Assembly: GCA_963565915.1 (NCBI GenBank) | Contig: OY751485.1 | Coordinates: 3,100,001-3,164,000, forward strand | Reading direction: 5' to 3' | From: Entoloma clypeatum | Taxonomy: Eukaryota > Basidiomycota > Agaricomycetes > Agaricales > Entolomataceae | Length of the DNA: 64,000 nt | In this document: piece after piece, positions 33,596-43,864 of the stretch | How the letters are laid out: every line of letters starts with the position of its first letter | Position numbering within the stretch: the stretch's first letter is position 1 | Notes under the pieces: generated by a model | Seen by the model: only the letters and a program-made list of their open reading frames with translations | Told to the model about the DNA's origin: nothing | Databases searched by the model: none | Position numbers and translations under genes: made by a program

Positions 33596-36090
33596 TCATG
33601 GACGTGACAGGTTCTGCCGATGGAAATCATGGATCAAATCTTGAGCGTTCTGAACATTAGCTCGCGGTTCCCATGTGTTCTCTTCTGGGCCATATCCTTC
33701 CCACTGGACGAGGTACTGGATCTTTCCGCGGAACTTTTGAGAGTCCAGGATCGTAGACACATGGTACTCTTCTCGTCCTTCGACAATGATCGGATCAGGG
33801 GCTGGCTTCTTTTTCTGGATGGCGTACTTCGGAGTTTCATATGGTGACAACAGGGTCTCGTTGAACACAGGGTGAATCATCCAAGTCTTCGGAAGATCAA
33901 GAAGGTACGCGCTAGCTCCTTTCTTCTCTAGGACTTTGAATGGTCCATGTCGGAGTGCATCAAGTTTCTTTGAGGGTCGATCGGTCCTGATGTTAGTCCC
34001 TTCCAGCCACACCTTGTCTCCGATGCGGTAGTCCCGAGACGGACTTCGCCGTGTGTCAACTGTCTTCTTCATCTGATCCTGTGCTTGTTTCAGCGCAGCA
34101 TTGGCTTCTTCTCGTGCCTGTTTGAGTTTTTTCAAGAAGTCGTTGGCAGCCGGATTGGTATCTTCTAACACGAGTTCTCCCTTCCACAGATGTAAACCGT
34201 AGTTGAGGTAGAATGGGGTGTGCTTCGTTGCCTGGTGTTCTTTGTCATTGTACTGGAACTCTGCGATTGCGATCCATTCTGCCCAATCATCCTGTAGATG
34301 GTTGACAAAGTTTCGTAAGAATGCTTCTGTTTCCTGATGCGATCGCTCGGCCTGTCCATCAGTCTGTGGGTGGTATGCGGTGGACAGGTTCCTCTTGATC
34401 CCTAACATGCGGCAGAGTATCTCCATGAACTTCGCAGCGAACTGTGGTCCCCTATCGCTGATGATCTTCTTGGGGATCCCATGAAGCTTCCATATCTGAT
34501 CCCGATAGATCTTGGCTAATCCTTCAGCCGATAGTTCCACGGTTGTCGGAATGAGGTGAAGCATCTTTGAATGTCTATCCGTGATGACCAGAATTGCGTT
34601 TTTTCCATCAGATTCTGGTATCGGTCCCACAACGTCGATTCCTATGTCTTCCCATGGGTGACTTGGTGCTGCATGGGGATGTAGCGGAGCATGTCGCTTT
34701 TGTCGGTTAATCTTGTTGCGTTGACAAGTGTCGCAACCCTTCACGTACTTCTTCACATCATGCAGTATGGTAGGCCACCAGTAGGTGCGAGTGAGGAGTT
34801 CATGTGTCCGGTACTGTCCTGGATGTCCAGCCACTGGTGCATCGTGTGATTCAAACATCAATTCTTGTCGCAATTGTGGATCTGGCGGGACATAGACTTG
34901 TTCGCCTGCATATGTGATGCCGTTTTCCTGTTGATACCAATGAGGATTCTTCTTTAGACCCTGGGCTACTTCTGTCTCCATGCGGTTTGAACCCTTGATG
35001 CATGCAATCCACGGATTTTTGATGGTCGTGATGTTTCCAATTTTGATGGAATCAGATGTTTCACCCCCTTCAAAGAATTGTTCCTCCGTGAACATCTCCA
35101 TTTGTACCACATCTTCTGATTCCAATCGTTTCAAGAATAGTCCCTCCTTGAGCATTTGGTCACTGTCCTGTGGTTCGAGTTCCGCTTCATACCAGGGTAA
35201 GCGTGACAGGATGTCCGCTTTCGCATTGGTCTTGCCGGGCACATGCCGTAATTCGAAGTCATAGTCCTGTAACTTCATTTTCCAGCGTCGCTGTCGTTGA
35301 TTCAGGTCCTGAGGACGACAGAAGTATTCCAGGTTCTTGTGATTGGTCAAGATTTCAAAATGTTCCTTGGCTTCAAGCAGATAGTGTCTCCAATCTTTCA
35401 ATGCTTCCATGACTGCCAGAAGTTCCTTGTCGTATATCTCGTAATTCTGTTCGGCCGCGGACATGGTCCGCGACAAGAACGTGATGGGGTGCCATTTGTC
35501 GTTTTGCTTTTGAGAGAGTACTGCTCCAATTGCATAGCCCGATGCATTGGTTTCAACCCTGAACTGTCCCTCTGGTTTTGGTAATGCCAATACCGGTGCC
35601 GATGTAATTGCCCGTATGAGACCTTCAAAGGCTTGCTGCTCTGTTGGTCCCCAAGTAAATGCCATACCGCCTGTGAGCGCGGTGAGAGGCTTTGCGATGT
35701 TTGAGTACCCTTCAATAAAACATCGATAGAAGTTAGCAAATCCAAGGAACTTCTGAACTTCCTTTTTTGATGTGGGTGCTCGCCAGCTTCGAATTGTATC
35801 CACCTTCTCAGTTTCCATCTCAACACGTCCCTCACCAACCACATATCCCAATATAGGACATTTTGTTACTTCCCATAAACACTTCTTCTCCTTTAGGAAC
35901 AAATCATTGTCCGATAGGATCTGTAGGATTTCTTCAGTGTTTCGCGCGAGTTCTTCCTTGGTTTTACCAATAACCACGATGTCATCCATGTAGATCACAC
36001 AGATGCGTCGGCAGATCTGGTCCCGGAATAGACTAGCCATCATTCAAGAGAACGTTCCCGGGGAGTTGCAAAGACCGAAAATTGTTTCAG
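33596..36090 (-). pseudogene. gypsy3 pol (RT, RNase H, integrase, chromodomain)
   Basis: 815 residues are open from 36043. The frame extends upstream to about 36090 as IFGLCNSPGTFS, then TGA (where CGA, Arg, is expected), then MMASLFRD. The RT box YMDDIVVIG is intact. RNase H reads FRVETNASGYAIGAV, with Asn for the first catalytic Asp. Integrase keeps HHCC (HDAPVAGHPG...CDTCQRNK) and D, D, E in GIDVVGP, ISDRGPQF and YHPQTDGQAER. A chromodomain (YHVSTILDSQ...YLVQWEGYGPEENTWEP) closes the product, marking it as a chromovirus. Confidence 0.88.
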
Positions 36091-37066
36091 GACTTCGAGT
36101 CTTGCTTTGGCAGCGACCGACTTGTTGGCGATGGAGAATCGTGTGGCGATATCATCAGAAAAACCTAGCCAGGTGATGTTCTCATTGTCAATGGCAAGAG
36201 CATCTAACTTGTTACTGGCCCAGTGTCTGCCGGACCATTCCATCATGCGGGATAGCACCGCAAGAATCTTCTGATCGTCTGTGAGGCTCTTTTGGAACCT
36301 GATGTATAGTTTGGTGGCTTTCCACCACTCGTCAAAGGTGTATCTGTCCTTGAACATCCCAGGATCCTTGATGATCTTGGATGTATCCATTGTTTGTACA
36401 GCCAGAGCTTCTGCCATGTTTAGAGTCTGCGGAGGAGAAGAGGAGTCGGGTTGTTGGGATGAAGATGGGGTTCGGGATACAGGTAAGGATTGAAAATGAG
36501 TCCCTGTTCTAGGCGTCTGTTTGATATCTGACTGTGCGGAGTCAAAAGTAAATTCGTCAGGGGACTCGTCGGCGGAATCGGTGGCAAAACGTTCAGAGTA
36601 TTTCCTCTGTAAATCTCTAAGGAATCTCTGTTCCTGCGCGTCTGTTGGTCTCGAGAAGGGGTCAAGTCTCTCGTTTCGTGCCCAGCGGTTGTACTCGGTC
36701 TGTTGTTCTTCGGTGGTGAAGTGGGCGTAGATCTGCTGCTTCGAGTAAGACGTGATGATGTGGCTCTGGGACGTCTCGATGTGAGCATCCTAATCAATCT
36801 TCTGATAACGGTTGTCTGGACACTGATAAACTCTCTGATCTCTGTGATCCGACCTGTCTGAGGTCCTTCTTGAACGCGAAAGCTTTCGAGTTTGTTCTGT
36901 CGGGCGTTGTAACGCGTGATCTGGTGTTGCCAAGCAAGATGGATGCTCTCTGCTATCTCGCCGTGGGGGCGATGCTCGTCGTTGTCTAGTTCTTTGTCAA
37001 GCACCTGCTGTAGGATGCGACGGATCTCCGATTCGATGTACTGCTGGATGAGTGTAAAATCGATAC
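36091..37066 (-). pseudogene. gypsy3 gag, fused by deletion to RT
   Basis: The Gag N-terminal part (SIHLAWQHQITRYNARQ) is followed after a frameshift near 36795 by EEQQTEYNRWARNERLDPF, then MAEALAVQTMDTSKI and the gag core FDEWWKATKLYIRFQKSL. At about 36090 the gag sequence joins RT directly, so nucleocapsid, protease and the first half of RT are missing. Confidence 0.7.
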
Positions 37067-37208
37067 TGTCTCAAGGACTTAGCTCCTCCTGTCGGGCTTC
37101 TGGCGTGCTGAATGGGTTACTGGTGAAGTCTTCAAAGAAGCGCGACGTCTTGACTCATCTGGTAGTTGCTCTCTTCGCTCTGGGCGAACCTAACGAGATT
37201 TAGCAACT

Positions 37209-37575
37209 TGTTATGCTTAACAAACCGTTCCAAGGTTCGGGCAGAGTATGCAGGAAGTGGAAAGGCGAAGAGCAAAGTGATTGCTAAATCTAATGAATGT
37301 AGCTATGGTACATGGGGTTTATATAGTACTGGCTACAAGCGGTAGCAAGTGAGTCAGTAGCTGCGGAAGGCAGTGCGGATGAGTCAGTAACTGCGGAAAG
37401 GCAGTGTGAAGTGAGTCAGACGACTGCGGAGTGCGAGTCAGCGCGGGAGCAAAGTATACTAAAAGAGAATGGTAGAGTAAAGGTAAATGAATAAGCGGTC
37501 CGATGAGTCAAAGAAATAACGAAGGTACAATGCAAGGGAAAAGTGCGTAACATACAAACCGGTAAGTCCGTAACA
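37209..37575 (-). repeat. gypsy3 5' LTR
   Basis: 367 bp, same ends as the other LTR, followed by GTCCT. The leader between it and gag (37067-37208) holds no gene. Confidence 0.88.
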
Positions 37576-37579
37576 GTCC

Positions 37580-38767
37580 TCAGGCCGTATGAAGTCCTGT
37601 GGACTGCCTGCTAATTTTTTGTTTCGTCTGTAGTCTTGGCTTGGGCAGCGCGCGCCTTAGCCTAGAGGCGGAGGACGAAGACTTCAGGCAATCTTTCGCG
37701 ATGTGTCCAGCTTTGCCACAAAACATACAGAGGTTGTTGTCGAAACGGTGTTTGTGTTCCTCCGGAGTTAGCTTTCTGTCTTTTCCGAGTTTGTCGGAGA
37801 TGTTGGACTTGGAAGTGGAGGAAGGCTTCAACTGTTTGCCCTGGTTCTGTGTCTGTGGTTTGGCTTTGGAGTTTTTATCGGAGTTTGCGGAGGGAGTTTT
37901 AGCTTTGGATTTGTCGGATTTGGATGTGGACTTGTCAGAGCAGGATTTCTCGCACTGACGTTCCCAGTGGCGAGCATTGATAGTCTGTGCTAGCTCCCTA
38001 AGTGCTGGTAACGTGCTTGGCTTTACTTGAGTCCCAAGAACATCTTTAATCCGCTCCGCCAACCCGGAGTAGTACCGGTGATGCAGGGCGGAGCTGTCCC
38101 AGTGTGTTTTGGCAGCAAGGTGTGTGAACTCGATATTATACTTGAGAATATGTTGATTTTCACGCATTTTGAGATTGTCCAGAGAGTTGGCAGCATCCGC
38201 AACGGGGTCAATGACCCCGAATTCCATGCGGAGTGTGCGGAGGAATGCGGACCAATCTTCGTACCAGTCCGGGGGGTTGTCTGGGTCCGGTTCGATGATG
38301 AAATGCTTGAAATAATCGAGAGCTGTGCCTTGGAGGAAAGAGATGGTGAGAGTGATTTTGGCAGAGTCATTGTCATACTCGGAGTTGTCGCGGAAAAACA
38401 ATGTGCATTGGAGGATGAACTGGTTCAGTTTCCGGGGATCAGAACCGTCGAAGGTGTCCGGATCCTTAGCCTTTTTGTGATGCTTGTGACCTTTGCTGCA
38501 TTTGAGATCATTGGTCATTAAGATGAAAGCATCCACAAGGGCTTCTGGGCTGAAAATATTCTGAGGAGACAGGGGTGCGGATTCTATGGGGGATGTGGGG
38601 ATCGGAATATTATGTGGAGGTGTGATGGGCCAAAAACCTGGAGGTGTTGGAGTAGTCGGAGTTATGGGGGATAGTTCTGTTAAACATTGTTCAACATTTT
38701 GTAGAACTTGCTGCCTAGAAGTGCCAGCTTCTGTGGCTTTTGCTGTCTTGGTGTTTCGGAGTGCCAT
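37580..38767 (-). CDS. gypsy2 gag
   Basis: A real ATG at 38767 gives MALRNTKTAKATEAGTSRQ. The product has about 395 residues, with a Pro-rich N-terminus, the Ty3-type capsid core (DPRKLNQFILQCTLFF, then FLQGTALDYFKHFI), a Ser/Lys-rich linker and one knuckle CMFCGKAGHIAKDC. The reading frame is intact up to the gypsy3 target duplication, where the original gag-pol junction is cut. Leader 38768-38807 joins it to the 5' LTR. Confidence 0.85.
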   Translation of the reverse strand: MALRNTKTAKATEAGTSRQQVLQNVEQCLTELSPITPTTPTPPGFWPITPPHNIPIPTSPIESAPLSPQNIFSPEALVDAFILMTNDLKCSKGHKHHKKAKDPDTFDGSDPRKLNQFILQCTLFFRDNSEYDNDSAKITLTISFLQGTALDYFKHFIIEPDPDNPPDWYEDWSAFLRTLRMEFGVIDPVADAANSLDNLKMRENQHILKYNIEFTHLAAKTHWDSSALHHRYYSGLAERIKDVLGTQVKPSTLPALRELAQTINARHWERQCEKSCSDKSTSKSDKSKAKTPSANSDKNSKAKPQTQNQGKQLKPSSTSKSNISDKLGKDRKLTPEEHKHRFDNNLCMFCGKAGHIAKDCLKSSSSASRLRRALPKPRLQTKQKISRQSTGLHTA

Positions 38768-38807
38768 GACTAGCAGGAATCCAAAAACGGTTTGAGTTCA
38801 AATATAC

Positions 38808-39126
38808 TGTTAAGTAGGTGAAACGTTGGAGCTTCGTCGGAGTCTGTTGGAGGTTGGACGTAGGACTGAGACCGGAGCGGAGCTCCAGATTTGCGGAGGA
38901 ACGACAAAGGGGAGGGACGTGGCTTCAACATATGTGTTGCACCGCCGTTTGTTGGATTAGGTGTCCCAATTTCAGGAGGTCGGAGGTGCAGAGGTCCTCA
39001 GAGAGATCTCGGTGAGAGACATGCTGACGTGGAAGTGGTTGGACGATGTTGGAGTTGTGACTCGGACACAGTACTGAGCTCATCAAAGGGTAACGATGGA
39101 GGAAGAGCAGAAGATGAGGATGTCGT
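38808..39126 (-). repeat. gypsy2 5' LTR, inner half
   Basis: Homologous to 27988-28325 of the 3' LTR. It is interrupted after GTCGT by copia C, and the rest of the LTR continues at 47591-47931. Confidence 0.82.
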
Positions 39127-39567
39127 TGTTGAGAATACATTCTAGACGGATGTCTCGACAGTCAATCACATGTCTATAAACATGTGTATTCCCATATGGA
39201 GTTACATATGGAAGTGTTCTAGACTTAGAACAATCTAGACTCGCTCTAGATCCCTGACTCATTAGATATGTGTCAGACGTGCATAACATATGTCATGTTA
39301 TGTCACATCATGTGCTTGTCACACTATATGACTATAAGTCACATATTACCATAAACGTGAGTTTATGGTTCTGCGACAGAACTCAGTTTGTACTTGTTTG
39401 TACATGGTCTGTGCGCATCCTTGTAGGTATAAATACTCAATGTATCTGTATCTGCAATAATAGGACTTTACCAAGTACCTTCATCACTCAAGCTCTTCTC
39501 GCTCCGCTTCCTCCAATGTGAGTATCTTACCCAGGCTTCCCTGCGTATGTAGGAATGCTGTCCGATA
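39127..39567 (+). repeat. copia C 5' LTR
   Basis: Starts TGTTGAGAATACA and ends TGTCCGATA. A TATAAATA box lies at 39429-39436. It is followed at once by GGTTATGGGCCCCGG (39568-39582), the primer-binding site. Confidence 0.9.
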
Positions 39568-39675
39568 GGTTATGGGCCCCGGATTGCCCAGCACAGTCTG
39601 CGCGCTCTAACGGAGTTGCTGCGACTGTCTAGCCTGTTAGATACTAACCTGGCCTAGCCAGTGAGCGCGAGTCTT

Positions 39676-39985
39676 AAAAGCGCCCTTTGGGCTGCTACCG
39701 CCTCTTTAGCTAGTAGCATAGACTAGTCTAAGTTAGTTATCTGGTTTGATACTCGGAGGTTCCAGACTAGTGAGCGCCCTTTGGGCTGCACCTAGTTCTG
39801 ATGTCCAAGACTAGCAAAGCGCCCCTAGGGCTGCATCTAGTTCTTGATCTAGACTAGGGCCTTTTATGGCCTAGGTCTATATTTGGACATTTTGTATAAA
39901 GCCTGTGGCTTGAGCGCCTTGATAGGCGGCCGCCACACCCCTGTGAAAAACCCTCTCTTGTATCTGCGCCTTCATTTGGCTGCGA
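39676..39985 (+). repeat. bulged-hairpin repeats, 5' block
   Basis: Five copies of WGCGCY-loop-GGCNGC: 39679-39695, 39773-39790, 39818-39835, 39913-39930 and 39965-39983. As RNA each folds into GCGCC paired with GGC-bulge-GC. The rest of this leader has no gene. Confidence 0.7.
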
Positions 39986-40369
39986 TCTAGATTCGGGGTT
40001 TTCTCACGCTGTGTCATGTCCTGTCTGGCATTTGGTTTCAAAACCAAATCGAGTATATCTCGATATGCTGACATTCGGACATCACGATTCTCAGGAACTT
40101 TCTGTTCCATGAACTTTTTCGTCGATCGATCTTGATCCATTGCACCCTGTACCTGATAAGAGCACCCTTTCCGGGTTGCCTCAGGGACTTCCCATTTTTA
40201 TGGTTGCACGATCTCAGATTTGATGCTGACTTAAAAATTGTTCCTAGATGAAAGGATCTTGCATCTGCTTCCATTATGGTTTCATTCAAGCAAACCATTG
40301 GTCACACCGTGACATCCGCGTTATTCAGCGTGATGACGGTTTCCACAGACGACACCTCTGTACTCTGGA

Positions 40370-40400
<31 letters not shown>

Positions 40401-40474
40401 GTCAGCAGTTTGTATAGCGGTATACTAAGGGTACAGTCCGCTTGACATAGAGTAAACTACATCGGTCCGAGGAC

Positions 40475-41610
40475 CTACGTACGCAAGAAGAACAAGCGGC
40501 GCAAAGCTCCGTCGAGCTGTTGAGTCCTCGCGCCAGGACGGGGGAGTTTGTTATAAACAAACGCGTTAGTATGCGCACCTGAATATTCGGGCGCGCGGTA
40601 CAGGAGCACTCCAACCTTGTGAGGTTGGCCGTTAGCGGCGCTGGGGGGTGTCTGCGCCCTACCCCCCAAAGAAGCGCCTGTGCGGTTCTTATCCTTCGAT
40701 CGCGTTCGCTTGCCAGAGGGGGCTGCACCCCTTTGAACCCAGCGCGCTACCACGCGACTACCGCCGACGGTTGTGTTGGGCGTTGGACGATCCCGGAAGG
40801 CAAATGCTCCTGGGTTATCCATGATAAATTTCCCGAAGACGTCCCAGGTGGGGGAGTTCCTCAAGAAGGTGGGCATGTCTGGTGGCCTGGTGGGGTGGTG
40901 CAGACATTTGTAGAAAACGTGGGCGAAGTCCTCAACGGACCCCAGACCACAGTCACAATGTTCAACTTTGTCACCGATGTTGAACCTATGTCTGTAATGG
41001 CCAATTGGGGCGTGGCTGGTGAGGCCGCGGACCATTTGTGCCGTGAGGGATTGGGAGTGACCCACATCCTTAAGCCATGTGCCGCCCTTGAGATGGGACG
41101 GCTTCATACGTTTGGCCCGAGCGTGGTCTTGGCGTCTGACGCACGATCTCGGGAATTGATAGTGTCGGCCAACATGCTTGGGGGACTGATACAGATTGTT
41201 CCAGTCACCGAGCATGTCGTCCGTGAATTGCTTCGTGTTGAAGTCAAGGGATCTGGAGGCCGACTCACCACACTCAATGCGAATCGAGGAGGCGAAGTCG
41301 TGCACTGCACGGTGGGGTTCGAATCCATGGTCCGAGGAATCGGGGACATGGTGAAAGATGACCTTGGAATTCAGGCCGGGTTCCTCAAACCAAGGAACCA
41401 GGTTACTGATGATAGCAAGCGCAGTTGCCTGCGAGGAGTGGAGATCCGGGTCTGTGGCGCGCCGAATGGCGTTGACAGAGTCGGTGAAAATGTGGATTAC
41501 TTCCAGTTGAGAGAGACCCCCAAGCAGACTGACCAGGTTCGAGAACCCATGTCCGATAGCTAAGGTTTCAGTGTCATCAGAGACTGCGAGGCCGCGAAGT
41601 TTAGGCCCCC
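40475..41610 (-). pseudogene. LINE ORF2 3' fragment (RNase H and C-terminal Cys/His)
   Basis: Minus-strand translation from about 41608 gives LRGLAVSDDTETLAIGHG and IFTDSVNAIRRATDP, the RNase H Asp motif of Tad/I-like LINEs. It continues with LTAQMVRGLTSHAPIGHYRH, CDCGLGSVEDFAHVFYKC, the usual C-terminal Cys/His region. It is open to the stop at 40475. There is no endonuclease or RT. Confidence 0.78.
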
Positions 41611-42424
41611 CCCTTGCGGGAGGAGCCTGGTATTATGGGGTTTTTGCCCCGGCTTTTTACAGCCCCACCCCGGAATCAACTTAGATTCTCACCTGACTTA
41701 TTACTACATCAGGAGAACCGACAGAGGATATAGTGCTCTCGAGCCAGATCAGAGGGACTGTCCCTGTCTGCTACGGCCCGCTGGAGGAGTCTTTTACACT
41801 CGGCAGGTTTCGGCCCGAAGACCACGTCCGCCCCAGTTTCCCGTTCCCTGGCAGGTGGTTCGCTGATGCCATCTGGCGCGGATCCCCACACTGTCCAGGA
41901 TCTCTGTCTTGCCATCGCCCAACCGGATGGATCACTCAGGGACAAGCCACTGATCCGGAGTTGTTAAGACCCTTTGACATACCCAGGGAGTTAAAGCCCA
42001 GTGATGTGGGCCCACAGGCAGATGACTAACGACCTACATAGCACCTCTCAGCCTAGTACATACCCAGGGAACCAGCACATGGATACACCACGAGCCCCCC
42101 CAGTGATGCGGCCTGCAAGCGAGAGTGGAACCCCTCTAACAAGGGAGTTACCCCAATGGAGGTTCAATTTATGCAGGGGGGGGTGACCTGATGGGGGCAT
42201 ATCCCATATTCGGTTTGTTTTTCCGGATTCCCCCTCTTATCATCCCCTATCCAGTTGTTCGGTCCCTTTACGGGCATCACCATACACCCCATGGGGCGGA
42301 GGCTACTTGGGGTGTTGCGGCAACACGTTCCATCATGTGATGTATTAGGTAATGACACATGACTACTTCGTGCACCCTCAACTTTATGCTACCTTAGGAG
42401 ACGTTCCCACGGTAGACTTACAAG
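41611..42424 (-). other. non-coding body of the retroposon
   Basis: No coding signal. Short inverted words and G- or C-runs suggest RNA structure. It joins the tRNA-like head to the LINE-derived tail. Confidence 0.5.
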
Positions 42425-42516
42425 GTGTTGAGTTCAGCCGGGTTCGAACCGGCGACCTTTCCCTAGGTGATCAAGCCTAAGATGCAGACAGCATGACCAT
42501 TACGCCAGACTGCCTC
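42425..42516 (-). promoter_or_regulatory. tRNA-like Pol III promoter head
   Basis: On the minus strand an A box TGGCGTAATGG (42507-42497) and a B box GGTTCGAACCC (42450-42440) match the consensus exactly. The B box lies in a GCCGG/CCGGC T-arm. The anticodon arm is imperfect, so a functional tRNA is unlikely. It begins exactly at the element's 5' end, as in SINEs. Confidence 0.75.
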
Positions 42517-43000
42517 TTGTACTCTGGATTGCATGGTCACACCACGCATCTGGAAGGTGAAAGTCACGCAACTGCAATACGGACGGCATGCACGCCATGT
42601 CTGTACTCGCAAATGTGGAAAGAAAAAAGCAGTATGTGTCCCCATCTACATTCTCTTCACTCGTTGAACTATGACTCTAGGATCCCTGGGCGCCACGCCC
42701 GAGTAATATCCAGAGAGCTCGAACGAGGGACTTACCGTCCCCCTTCAATCATAGTGACGATGAAGAAAGGAGAATCACACCCGAGGTTACACCTGGGGTA
42801 ATAAAGATGGAGCAATCGCCTGATCTATAGGCGACCGTCTTTATGTAAATACCACAGCATTGTGACCCCTAGTCACATAAATAAAGGCTATTACATAAAA
42901 CTCTCTCTGACATGTGTCACAAACAATTCAGACAATACCTCTTATCGGTTCAAATTGGTCTTGAATATTTGCTGACCACTGTTTCTTTTTAGAAACAAAC

Positions 43001-43864
43001 ATGTCTTCAATCACTTCTTTGATTGCTGTTCCCGTTCTTGACGGCACAAACTACCCTGAGTGGGCGAACACCATGTGTTCGTTCCTTAGATCTCAGGATT
43101 TGTGGCAAATTGTTGATGGTGCTGAGAAGCGACCCTTGATGTCTGCTAACCTTACAAGGAAAGCCCATACAACTAAAGTCAAGGCATGGAACATTAGGGA
43201 TCAAATGGCTTTAGCCAATATTCGACTTCGTGTCGACCCGTCGATCAAACTCACCAAAAATATGTCTTCTGAGACTTGGTTTGAGTTGAAGAATAGGTTC
43301 GGACGAGCTGTTTATGAAACAGTTCTGTCTGACATTCGTGCTGCATTATCCTTCAAACTTTCTATGAAGCGACAACCTGCAACCGAGATTGATTATCTTG
43401 ATAAAATCTTTGATCATCTCGGCGCACATCATTCTATTTCTCCATCGACTCGGGCCCTAATGCTTCTATCTGCCCTCCCGTCTCCTGATTGGGATGACTT
43501 TGCCATAAAAACCCTTCTTTACAATGATGATCTCACCTATGATAAGGTTCGAGAATTGATTGTTGAAACATACAATCATCATCATGTTGATCCTGTTCCT
43601 GATTTGTCACTTGAGGATTACCTTTATGGCATAGGTATCTCCTATGATCCTCAACCGACATCGTGCGATGTTTTTCATCAGCCGTTTCGGAACTTATGGA
43701 AAAAGAAGTCTTTCTTATCTGCACCAACAGACCCTGGTGCTCTGCGCTACTCTAGCTGCGTCGCCGGTCTGGTGCATGATGCCGTCATAACAGAACAATG
43801 CAAGGATCCACCCGTCGACAATTACGACATAGCGTTTCCACGCCTGGACCTTATAACAGCATAA
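43001..43864 (+). CDS. copia C gag-like protein
   Basis: A true ATG gives MSSITSLIAVPVLDGTNYPEW, the usual opening of copia Gag. An intact helical core (SSETWFELKNRFGRAVYE, then HHSISPSTRALMLLSALP) follows. The product has 287 residues. The last 60 or so do not resemble Gag and no CCHC knuckle is present, so the nucleocapsid domain appears to have been replaced or lost. The frame is undamaged, consistent with youth or selection. One copy of the hairpin repeat (43742-43758) falls in its 3' end. Confidence 0.8.
   Translation: MSSITSLIAVPVLDGTNYPEWANTMCSFLRSQDLWQIVDGAEKRPLMSANLTRKAHTTKVKAWNIRDQMALANIRLRVDPSIKLTKNMSSETWFELKNRFGRAVYETVLSDIRAALSFKLSMKRQPATEIDYLDKIFDHLGAHHSISPSTRALMLLSALPSPDWDDFAIKTLLYNDDLTYDKVRELIVETYNHHHVDPVPDLSLEDYLYGIGISYDPQPTSCDVFHQPFRNLWKKKSFLSAPTDPGALRYSSCVAGLVHDAVITEQCKDPPVDNYDIAFPRLDLITA

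Larger units (their letters stand above)
32685..37575 (-). mobile_element. Ty3/gypsy chromovirus gypsy3 with both LTRs
   Basis: LTRs lie at 32685-33072 and 37209-37575, with 5-bp duplications GTCCT (32680-32684, 37576-37580). On the minus strand it carries gag, RT (from the PFGL-like box), RNase H, integrase, chromodomain and a small extra ORF. A deletion removed the end of gag, the protease and the RT palm start. The total is 4.9 kb. It is inserted between gag and protease of gypsy2. Confidence 0.9.
40374..42517 (-). mobile_element. tRNA-headed, LINE-tailed retroposon
   Basis: The 15-bp duplication TGTACTCTGGATTGC flanks it (40359-40373 and 42518-42532), and a run of 26 T (40374-40399) is its poly(A) tail on the minus strand. 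Its 5' end is a tRNA-like sequence with A and B boxes. About 800 bp of non-coding body follow, then the RNase H and C-terminal part of a LINE ORF2. This layout is that of a very long SINE, 2.1 kb. Confidence 0.82.

Noticed and set aside
39877..40140. 87-codon minus-strand frame in the copia C leader
   Set aside because: It crosses two copies of the hairpin repeat and lies antisense in a leader; no similarity recognised.
40619..41563. 314-codon plus-strand frame
   Set aside because: It lies opposite the LINE RNase H/C-terminal frame, which has recognisable motifs on the minus strand; the plus frame has none.
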